12,500 nt of DNA from Halisarca cf. caerulea. Its lineage: Eukaryota > Porifera > Demospongiae > Chondrillida > Halisarcidae. The stretch spans positions 4,562,979 through 4,575,478 of the forward strand of contig CAUJGJ010000313.1 of the NCBI GenBank assembly GCA_963170055.1, read 5' to 3'. Position 1 is the stretch's first letter, and every line of letters starts with the position of its first letter. Positions 1 through 12,500 of this stretch are shown piece after piece. The position numbers were made by a program, and so were the translations under genes. The notes below the pieces were generated by a model. That model was not told the origin of the DNA and made no database searches. It worked only from the letters and a program-made list of their open reading frames with translations.

Positions 1-254
1 CACTACCCAGGAAGGGTGACACACAGCCGCCTACTACCTCCCTGACACATCAAATGGTCATGGAGGTCTACGGCAAACTAGCCTGTATCCTACAACACGT
101 GAGTCCTTCCTAGGTTAACCAGGCTAGGCTAGGTTGGGTTGGATTGCCCTACACTTTCGTAACCATTACGTCTGTTGGACAGGCAGGAGGTGGCTAAACA
201 CAGTCATTTCCTGGGTAGTACAAGCAATTGAAATCTTACGTACACACATAGATA
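1..254. other. gene-free left edge
   Basis: I see no gene in this stretch. It contains short imperfect repeats of CTAGGTT-like and AGGCT-like words near 110-145. A 73-codon open frame starting at 134 has no splice support, no recognisable domain and runs into the transposon that begins at 255, so I do not count it as coding. Confidence 0.5.
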
Positions 255-444
255 CAGTGAAACCACTATTAAAGGACACCTCCGAAATGCAACCACCTCC
301 TTTAACAGGACACCACTGCTCTCCCCCATTTAAATTCCCTCATGTTGACATGTGAACATGTAAACCCACTGCAATAAGGACACCTCCATATACAGGACAG
401 CTTACTGTGGTCTCAATGGTGTCCTTATTGTAGAGGTTTCACTG
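255..444. mobile_element. 190-bp TA-flanked MITE, copy 1
   Basis: A non-autonomous element with inverted ends. The left end reads CAGTGAAACC then TATTAAAGGACACC. The right end, read inwards on the other strand, is CAGTGAAACCTCTA then ATAAGGACACC. It is flanked by TA on both sides (253-254 and 445-446), as expected for the Tc1/mariner/pogo superfamily. The CAGTGAAACCTC start is the style of end seen in pogo/Tigger-like elements; that assignment is inference. It has no coding capacity. A diverged copy of the same length lies at 5213-5402, which fixes the boundaries. The last 54 bp of this copy are the first unit of the tandem array that follows. Confidence 0.7.
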
Positions 445-930
445 TACAGGGCAGCTTACTGTGGTCCCAATGGCGTCCTTATTGTAGAAGTTTCACAGTA
501 CAGGACAGCTTACTATGGTCCCAATGGTGTCCTTATTATAGAGGTTTCACTGTACAGGACAGCTTACTGTGGTCTCAATGGTGTCCTTATTATAGAGGTT
601 TCACTGTACAGAACAGCTTACTGTGGTCCCAATGGTGTCCTTATTATAGAGGTTTCACCGTACAGGACAGCTTACTGTGGTCTCAATGGTGTCCTTATTA
701 TAGAGGTTTCACCGTACAGGACAGCTTACTGTGGTTCTCATGGTGTCCTTATTATAGAGGTTTCACTGTACAGGACAGCTTACTGTGGTTCTCATGGTGT
801 CCTTATTATAGAGGTTCCACTGTACAGGACAATTTACTGTGGTTCTCATGGTGTCCTTATTATAGAGGTTCCACTGTACAGGACAATTTACTGTGGTCCC
901 AGTGGTGTCCTTATTATAGAGGTTTCAATG
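391..930. repeat. 54-bp tandem array, ten units, transposon-end derived
   Basis: Units start at 391, 445, 499, 553, 607, 661, 715, 769, 823 and 877, so the spacing is exactly 54 bp with no indels. Each unit begins TACAGGACAGCTTACTGTGG and ends GAGGTTTCACTG, which is the right-hand terminal inverted repeat of the MITE at 255-444. Neighbouring units share private variants: those at 823 and 877 both have AATTTACTG and are both preceded by GGTTCCACTG, and those at 715, 769 and 823 share GGTTCTCATGG. This indicates recent stepwise duplication. No spacers separate the units, so it is not CRISPR-like. Confidence 0.9.
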
Positions 931-1307
931 TACGTATGTCAAAAAATGGCTGAAAGGGCCAGCTACGCAAGACTACACTGATCTTACCAAATTCCAGTGC
1001 AAGGAAATACGGGATACCCGCGTACGTAGATACGTACATACTCCAAACACCTTTGGGGTATCTATGATCCTCAGTCCTCAGTCCACACAGCTGACCAATT
1101 ACCACTTTTCTGCTGCCATTTTGTAGCAGAGGTTGGCTACAGGTCAGCTATGCTAGACTACCCCCAGCCCCACTGTCCAGCGTTACATGAAAAGCAGCAA
1201 GCAGCATGGCACCATAGACCATACCATGATTTCTTCTGACAAACAACAACAACAGCAATAACAACAACAACACATACACTAATGACACACACACACACAC
1301 ACACACA
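931..1307. other. intergenic region downstream of the THAP gene
   Basis: No gene recognised. The region includes CAA/CAACAA-rich sequence at about 1245-1272 and an (AC)12 microsatellite at 1285-1308 that abuts the THAP stop codon. I found no canonical polyadenylation hexamer for the minus-strand THAP gene here. A 63-codon minus-strand open frame at 914-1105 overlaps the repeat array and is judged non-coding. Confidence 0.5.
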
Positions 1308-1308
1308 C
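1285..1308. repeat. (AC)12 microsatellite
   Basis: A pure AC run on the plus strand, so TG on the coding strand of the THAP gene. It begins directly after that gene's stop codon, or directly after the candidate splice donor that overlaps the stop. Confidence 0.9.
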
Positions 1309-1910
1309 TAACTTTTATCCATGAAGACCATGTGATTCGGCTGGTGCCTAACCGTGCTCATGAACAAATTGCTAACAGGAACGGTTTGCGTCGATTTTGA
1401 AATGAAACGAGGTCTCAAATCCCTTTTATCGTCATCAGTAGACTCTATCACTGGCTTGTGGACTAATCTGGGCTTGAAGGGAGCCGTGTTCGTGTGTACA
1501 TCCTTAACAACAGAAGATTTAACCGCCATGGCGGATGAATTGCCTGGTTTATCGTTCTGGGCAGCAACAATCATGGCAAACGAGCAGACAGCATCACTTG
1601 TAGACTTTTTCCCCTTAGTAGACGGTGGAAGGTCGTTTGTAATGTGGCTACCAAACATCGGTTCGGTCTTTGGTATCAGGTTGAATACGTTTGGTACAAA
1701 ATCCACGTCACTGGGGTCCAAGGAGGGTCGTCCCGACACGAAATGAGCACCGCATACTCGATGGTAGGACTTTGGTTCCCAGCTATCTTTTCCGAGGGCC
1801 TTGAGCCAAAGCTGCTTTCTCTTATAATCACTGGGGATCCTGTAGTATCCAACCTTCGTCCCTCGTCTGTACCTCCCAGTACAATTCGGGGCAACGCAGC
1901 TCATAGGCAT
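1308..1910 (-). CDS. THAP-domain (C2CH zinc finger) DNA-binding protein
   Basis: A 200-residue protein in one open exon. Residues 1 to about 80 form a THAP domain, a zinc-coordinated DNA-binding fold used by metazoan transcription regulators and P-element-type transposases. The zinc ligands fit C-x4-C-x42-C-x2-H: Cys5, Cys10, Cys53 and His56. The other signature positions are present: Pro26, Trp35, Phe57, and Pro73 within FVPNVF, which corresponds to the AVPTIF-type box. The rest (about 81-200) is polar and probably disordered, with a KSTQTVPV stretch near 172. There is no transposase catalytic domain, so it is a THAP-only protein, likely nuclear. Met1 is followed by Met3, and I chose the first. 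The coding strand at the 3' end reads AAAAGTTAGTGTGTG, so the TAG stop lies within a good splice-donor match and the last exon could continue elsewhere. The gene is divergent from the one starting at 2101. Confidence 0.88.
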   Translation of the reverse strand: MPMSCVAPNCTGRYRRGTKVGYYRIPSDYKRKQLWLKALGKDSWEPKSYHRVCGAHFVSGRPSLDPSDVDFVPNVFNLIPKTEPMFGSHITNDLPPSTKGKKSTSDAVCSFAMIVAAQNDKPGNSSAMAVKSSVVKDVHTNTAPFKPRLVHKPVIESTDDDKRDLRPRFISKSTQTVPVSNLFMSTVRHQPNHMVFMDKS

Positions 1911-2100
1911 CTCGACCCCTTCTTCTCAACATACGACACTGAGAATGCCAACCACTCGCTCGTATGCCCACCAGGATGTGACGTTGATAATGACGTCACT
2001 TCCTATTCTCGGAAAACACGTGATCCCATAAACTTCTTGCGGATCGGGAAGACTCTGGTTAGAATTTTCTTGAAGATAAAATTAGTTTGTTTGGACCAGA
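1911..2100. promoter_or_regulatory. probable bidirectional promoter of the THAP gene and the 11-exon gene
   Basis: Only 190 bp separate the two divergent start codons. The gap contains a perfect palindromic CRE, TGACGTCA, at 1991-1998, followed at once by CTTCCT, an ETS-like core. It also holds an E-box, CACGTG, at 2017-2022, and no obvious TATA box. CREB/ATF binding to TGACGTCA and bHLH-ZIP binding to CACGTG are established. That they control both genes here is inferred from position. The transcription start sites cannot be placed from the sequence. Confidence 0.55.

Positions 2101-8175
<6,075 letters not shown>

Positions 8176-8203
<28 letters not shown>
8176..8203. repeat. (CA)14 microsatellite
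   Basis: A pure CA run on the plus strand, starting directly after the TAG at 8173-8175. It is the only dinucleotide tract of this gene that is CA rather than TG on the sense strand. Confidence 0.9.
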
Positions 8204-8207
<4 letters not shown>

Positions 8208-8459
8208 CTTGATTGGTTTTGTACTCGGTATTTCAACACATGAGTAGTTAATTTTGTGTAATCAATCCCTTGTTTTGTGAACGTCTTAAATGTGGTCCAA
8301 GAACAGTATTTACCCTTTCCTTTTTGTGTACTCACTTTGTTTACCTGTTATTACACATCCTTGACTCATTTTAACGATTTTGTTTTGCTGTTTGCTTGGC
8401 ATCTTTTGCTTTCTTTAATGCTGAATTTTGCTTTTTCTTTATAACCAATGTCTTTGCAG

Positions 8460-8691
8460 TCGATTATTGCTATGACTTTTGAAAATTAAATGTTCTTCAT
8501 TGCATGGAATATTTGTTCTATGAACAGTAAATCTGAGATATGCTGGTTTGGGGGTATCACCACAGGTGCACTCTTCTGCTGAGGGATGGGACGAGGGGGA
8601 CTGGGAGATTACTGGGTTGATGGGAAAATATAATACCGTATATGCTCTAATTTTTCGTCAGAGCAATTGTCAGGGAAAAAACGTCATTTAG
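8460..8691 (+). other. candidate alternative terminal exons of the 11-exon gene
   Basis: Two acceptors lie downstream of the TAG at 8173. The first has a very good pyrimidine tract (TTTTTCTTTATAACC then TGTCTTTGCAG) and opens an exon at 8460 that in phase 0 codes SIIAMTFEN then TAA at 8487-8489. The second, ATCACCACAG, opens at 8566 and in phase 0 codes VHSSAEGWDEGDWEITG, an acidic tail. It then runs into the MITE that starts at 8634 and stops at TAG 8689-8691. Both need a donor in exon 11. The candidates GAG|GTCTGC (8125) and GAT|GTATTC (8143) keep phase 0 but are weak. Confidence 0.3.
8485..8490 (+). terminator. possible polyadenylation signal ATTAAA
   Basis: ATTAAA, the commonest variant of AATAAA, is followed within 30 nt by T/GT-rich sequence (TGTTCTTCATTGCATGG). 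It lies about 310 nt after the TAG at 8173 and is a reasonable 3' end for the 11-exon gene. The hexamer is common by chance in AT-rich DNA. Confidence 0.3.
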
Positions 8692-9100
8692 AATGGAATT
8701 GCAAGGTTTCTGAATGGTGGCGAATAATTGGAATGGGGGGACGAATATTTAGAATCGACAACGGCGAATTAGAACCATTGAAAAATGGCCGTTTCTAGCT
8801 TGAGAATTGTTGCGCCCGTTCGAGGATACCACGTATACAAGGAATTTTGGAATCCGAATTCAACGATTACTCGAACAAAATAAAAATGACTAATATAAAC
8901 GAACGAAAAGCAGTTTCTCCAGTATATTAATGGCACAACAAATGGCAGAACGAAGGCGTTCAGCCTGCGTGACGAATAATTAGGGTCTCTGACGTAGGAT
9001 TAGAACACATGCTATTTCGTCATCAATTAGAATGCTTTTCATCCCTTTTGGAGCCCATGACGAATAATTGGAATGACGAAAAATTAGAGCATATACGGTA
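8634..9100. mobile_element. 467-bp MITE, GACGAATAATT-rich
   Basis: Near-perfect terminal inverted repeats of about 27 bp. The left end is TACCGTATATGCTCTAATTT then TTCGTCA, and the right end is its reverse complement. TA lies at each tip, and the inverted match extends a few bases outside (TATAA / TTATA), so the exact target duplication is ambiguous. Inside, GACGAATAATT and related words recur near 8716, 8741, 8970 and 9059. No coding sequence is seen. Its outermost bases, TACCGTATA, equal those of the element at 6983-7533, although the interiors are different. Confidence 0.85.
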
Positions 9101-9784
9101 TTATAGTACAGGAGAGAAGCAGTATACCTCTGACTGCATGCATGGCTGTGATATCCTCCCTTTCATGCCTTGATTGCTAAGATCTGTCATTTCAATGTAC
9201 CTACATGATCTAATCCAGCCCCCTGAATTGCAGACACCCCTCATATATGTGGACACATGCCACTGGAACCAAATAATCCACTATAATAAGCCTTGGTACA
9301 TCTCCAGCCCCTGATACGAGGACACTTCAATAATCAGGACAGTCCTTTCTGGTCCAAATGTGTCCGGAATGGATACATATATACTGCAACCGTATATGGC
9401 CTTCAGAGAACCCCAAATCTCTGCTGGTGGCAGAGGCTTCCCAGTGATGTTAGTCGTGGCATAGACATGTACCGGGAAGCCTGGATAAGTTGAATCACTA
9501 GGGACAGCAAAATAAATTCCACTTATCAGAATTTTACTTAACAGAGTTTGTTCATCTCAGTATTGAATGAATAGGGACAAAGAAACTCCTTTAACTTAAC
9601 TTCCAGTTAAGCAAGTTCAATTTCAGTCGACTGCACTGTAGTATATGGTGTCTATGGATGTGCTGAGAATGGGTCTGGCTACATTAGACTAGCTTAGTAC
9701 CCTGATTATATAATTGACTTTTAATAGCATATATATCCAGAGTGTTATTGGTGGCTTTTTGTCATTCCACACATAATACAGTAT
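9101..9784. other. gene-free region with decayed repeat remnants
   Basis: No gene recognised. Bases about 9220-9366 resemble a badly decayed copy of the 190-bp MITE: GAGGACACTTCA, CAGGACAGTC, then GGTCCAAATGTGTCC match its order of blocks. A short perfect hairpin, CTTAACT-TCC-AGTTAAG, lies at 9595-9611. A 66-codon open frame at 9293-9493 lies over this repeat and is not called coding. Confidence 0.4.
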
Positions 9785-9789
9785 GTGGA

Positions 9790-9800
9790 GTGTGTATGTG

Positions 9801-9864
<64 letters not shown>

Positions 9865-9888
9865 TGTATGTGTGTGTGTGTGTGTGAC

Positions 9889-9950
<62 letters not shown>
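9790..9950. repeat. (TG)n microsatellite, intergenic
   Basis: About 160 bp of TG, with TATG interruptions and one GACAC interruption near 9887. It lies between the 11-exon gene and the gene starting at 10549. Confidence 0.95.
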
Positions 9951-9952
<2 letters not shown>

Positions 9953-9997
9953 CATGTATGTGGTATATACTTGTGTTCCAGTTGACATTGACATGCA

Positions 9998-10107
9998 CAG
10001 TAGGCCCTCATTTATCTGACCACATTTATTCCTCATAAAATGTGTCTGATAAACCAGGTGTTGGATAAACCAGGTGTTGAATAAACCAGGTGTTGGATAA
10101 ATTAGGG
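9998..10107. repeat. inverted-repeat-element tip followed by 16-bp tandem repeat
   Basis: CAGTAGGCCCTCATTTATCT at 9998 resembles the tip at 5129 and the general pogo-like end style. It is followed by three 16-bp copies of GATAAACCAGGTGTTG at 10048, 10064 and 10080, and a partial fourth at 10096. A possible right end is not clear. Confidence 0.5.
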
Positions 10108-10490
10108 TAAATAGTACACAGAGTAGTGATGGTGATTCACAGTGGAGTGTCAGATAATTGATTGTGCAAGACTCCTGTACCCATCCAACCACAAGCCCAA
10201 CTGGTAGAGGTAGACAGAATGGGGACAGCATGACATCAGCCAATGGGTGGAGGATTGAGCACCAAGCATCCATAATCAATTTGTTATAAAAATAATAATA
10301 ATCATATTCATTGCATAATGATATATTCACCTGGCCATTATAATAATGATGAGGCAGCATAATGTATGAAAAATATTATATTATTATTTACTTATTATTA
10401 TTATATTATTTATAAGGCATTATGCATATGTTAAATGCTGTATAATACTTACTATAATTATATTTTTATTATGCTGTGATAGAAACAGTC
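10108..10490. other. AT-rich intergenic region with an imperfect hairpin
   Basis: No gene recognised. From about 10280 the sequence is ATT/AAT-rich. GCATAATG at 10357-10364 pairs with CATTATGC at 10418-10425, and the AT-rich sequence between them can fold on itself, giving an imperfect hairpin of about 69 nt. Confidence 0.45.
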
Positions 10491-10548
10491 TAGGCTACTT
10501 CCGGTGATCCGCCCCAGCGCCCCCTCATGTTCTTTGTTCGCTTCGAAG
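10491..10548 (+). promoter_or_regulatory. probable TATA-less promoter of the gene starting at 10549
   Basis: ACTTCCGG at 10497-10504 is a strong ETS/GABP-type site, followed by GC-rich GCCCCAGCGCCCCC. It stands immediately upstream of the start codon and directly after a long AT-rich stretch. ETS sites close to the transcription start are typical of TATA-less housekeeping promoters in animals; use as a promoter here is inferred. Confidence 0.5.
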
Positions 10549-11903
10549 ATGGAAGAAGATAGCGATTTTCCTTTTCCGATTAGCGCTACTAGTGATCAGT
10601 AAGATTTTTCAGACAATTTTTCACTCAGCATAACTTGTATAATGCTTAGTCCTATTTCTTGGCCCACAGTGATCCTCCTTCTGACGTCGTCGGAGAGAAA
10701 CCGATCCAAGAAGAAAGAGGAGCAATTCTAGACGAAGATGGCCGAGCTACTGGTGAGACAAGGAGCCATACAATATTATTTGGCGAATGAAGTGCATGTG
10801 AAACAAGTCACTGCAATTAATTTTGTTTCCTTCCTTTTTGGTGCGGAAGCCTTTTTAACGAGCCCCCGTACTCCTTTAGTTTCGACTTCGATTACACCCG
10901 GTCAAAGAGACTTGGTCAAGTCGTTATTCCAGCGGCAGCTGTTGTTGTATACGGGCTATATAGTTCCTTTCGTGCATAGAATGTGCGGGTTTAGTTTTGT
11001 TTTGTCTTTACAAAAACTGATATTAACCAAGATGGAGCGTAATGAGTTTTCTCTTAACAAGGTTCTACTGTAGCGTGGGACTGGGGCTGGGTTGTGAGGC
11101 TAGGTGTCCACCTTGTGGGGGTTTGTGGGTGTTCTTTGTTTACTTGTTGTTCGTGCTTGCCAGTTGCACCAAGGACCCCGTTTGTACCAGCCATTGGTTT
11201 GTGTGTGTGAAATAATAATAATTAATTAATGACTTCGGACAGGTGATGCTTTTAGTTTCTGAATTTAGAGTCGAGTATCTATGATTTTCCCATGTTTACT
11301 TCACTCAATGTGTAGATCTTCTTGGTGGAGAACCAAGGAATTGTCTGCCGGATGTCGATAGGAGGGAGCCGACTGTCCTATTGCCCCAAGAATCGACCCC
11401 ACAACACTATAAAGGGCTAGATCGGACCGAAGTGGAAATCCCACCCGAAGAGGGGGAGCACCTGAGATTACCCTATCAATCAGAGGGCAAAGATGGCAGC
11501 CTGGTGTGTTCTAAAACTGCTTTGGCCGTTGCACCTCAGACGGTTGTCAGTGAGAAGTTGAAGGTTTCGAATGACGTTGAAGAACTATCAACAGAAGTGG
11601 TCTCCAGTGAGAACTCCTCCAGTTCTACACCAGTGGATGAGCTTAAGAATGACGGAGAAGGTCTGTGTACTCCCTTACAACAATCTGAGGAGACTGTGGC
11701 AGTAGAACAAACTCTCAGTCATGAAACTCCCCTTCCTTCTGCGGTTGAAGAATTTGGCAGCAGGGAAAGTCCACTTTCACTGGCACACCCTGAACAACCT
11801 GTGGCTACAAAGGGGGGTGATCTGTGTGTTTCTGGTCATATTGTTCGCCTTAATTTAAAGATTTCTTCACAGAGTGAGTTTTTGTTGTGCAAGCACTGTG
11901 TGT

Positions 11904-11938
<35 letters not shown>

Positions 11939-12010
11939 TGCGCGTGTGCCAGTATGCATGTGTACGTGCGTGTGTACATGCATATGTATGTGTGTGCATA
12001 CGTGTGTGTG

Positions 12011-12070
<60 letters not shown>

Positions 12071-12167
12071 ACGTGCTCATGCCAGTATGCATACATGCGT
12101 ACGTGCGTATGTACATGCATATGTACGTGTGCATACGTGTGTATGGTATGTGCGTGTGTATGTGTGT

Positions 12168-12232
<65 letters not shown>

Positions 12233-12435
12233 CATGGACAAGTATATTTGTGCGTTGAGACACGGATGTAATATGAGCATTGTTCCAGTATCACACATAC
12301 TGATGTGGATTCCCTAACTCAGGCCCGAATGAAGCCCATCTGATGTCCTCACCACGCTGTCCCACCTATGTTCCCAGTGTCTCCCTCACCCCTCCAATTT
12401 CTACCTATCAGAAAATATTACATCAGCTCAAAGAG
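10549..12435 (+). CDS. 5' part of an acidic, Ser/Glu-rich protein gene, unidentified (continues past the window)
   Basis: Exons 10549-10598, 10670-10752, 11316-11873 and 12323-12435 keep one open frame across three GT-AG introns and end in phase 0 at a good donor, GAG|GTGAGC. The gene therefore continues beyond the window. The visible part is 268 codons. The start ATG is in good context (AAGATGG) behind an ETS site. The protein begins [10 protein letters not shown] and is acidic and rich in Ser, Glu, Pro and Val. It has a serine run ([10 protein letters not shown], about residue 140), and near residue 245 begins a Pro/Ser/Thr-rich stretch ([12 protein letters not shown]). I see no signal peptide, membrane segment or known domain, and most of this part is probably disordered. 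The last residues, [10 protein letters not shown], may start a helix or coiled coil. I do not recognise the family and propose no function. Confidence 0.72.
11897..12231. repeat. complex TG tract with a duplicated cassette
   Basis: TG runs alternate with a mixed GTAC/GCAT-rich cassette of about 80 bp that occurs twice. The word GCCAGTATGCAT is at 11948 and 12081, TACATGCATATG at 11975 and 12112, and each copy ends in GTATGTG. The second copy has a 4-bp insertion. The tract fills most of the 449-nt intron 11874-12322 and begins 23 nt after its donor. A long frame rich in Val-Cys reading through it is a repeat artefact. Confidence 0.9.
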
Positions 12436-12500
12436 GTGAGCCTGGAATACAATGTAATGTCTTGTTCCCATGAGAAGACTTCTTGTCATACCACACCATA

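Noticed and set aside
391..930. Regularly spaced repeat array that could suggest CRISPR
   Set aside because: The 54-bp units are head-to-tail with no spacers, match a transposon end, and lie in an intron-bearing animal genome.
9689..10360. 223-codon minus-strand open frame rich in Thr-His
   Set aside because: It is held open by the TG/CA microsatellite, the flanks have no domain or splice support, and it spans a decayed repeat.
10738..11073. 111-codon plus-strand open frame
   Set aside because: It starts in another frame inside exon 2 of the third gene and runs through that exon's donor into the intron. No domain is recognisable.
11381..12271. Single 296-codon open frame with a long Val-Cys tail
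   Set aside because: The first part is real exon 3 of the third gene, but the Val-Cys tail is translation of a (TG)n tract beyond a good donor (GTGAGT at 11874). The spliced model continues in frame at 12323.

Overview
This window looks like nuclear DNA of an animal. It has short spliced genes with GT-AG introns (62 to 1263 nt), a THAP-type C2CH zinc finger protein, very many (TG)n microsatellites and several non-autonomous DNA transposons with terminal inverted repeats (TIRs). The small introns, close gene spacing and the style of the inverted-repeat elements suggest an early-branching invertebrate, perhaps a demosponge. That is an impression, not a demonstration. I see no bacterial features, rRNA, tRNA, CRISPR array or viral gene.

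Layout. Bases 1-254 hold nothing I can name. At 255-930 a 190-bp TA-flanked MITE has had its right end amplified into an exact ten-unit, 54-bp tandem array. A THAP-domain gene lies on the minus strand (1308-1910). It is divergent from an 11-exon plus-strand gene (2101 to about 8175, 546 codons in my model), with 190 bp between the two start codons. That gap contains a perfect CRE and an E-box and probably serves as a bidirectional promoter. The introns of the plus-strand gene carry a second copy of the 190-bp MITE (5213-5402), a 551-bp MITE (6983-7533) and long TG and TC repeats. A second, unrelated-looking MITE with the same outermost bases (8634-9100) sits just past the gene's 3' end. Bases 9101-10490 are repeat-rich and apparently gene-free. 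A third gene starts at 10549 behind an ETS-type site. Four exons of an acidic, Ser/Glu-rich protein of unknown function are visible before the window ends.

The two plus-strand gene models rest on an open frame that stays in phase through ten and three introns respectively, with usable donor and acceptor sites. This is stronger evidence than any one ORF here. I could not firmly identify either protein. The C-terminal helical part of the first has a weak, remembered resemblance to MEIOC, and this should be treated as a hypothesis. I found no convincing new multi-gene system. The points most worth a second look are the transposon-end-derived 54-bp array, the exitron-like segment in exon 5, the TG tracts that start at 5' splice sites, and the two MITE families with shared termini.
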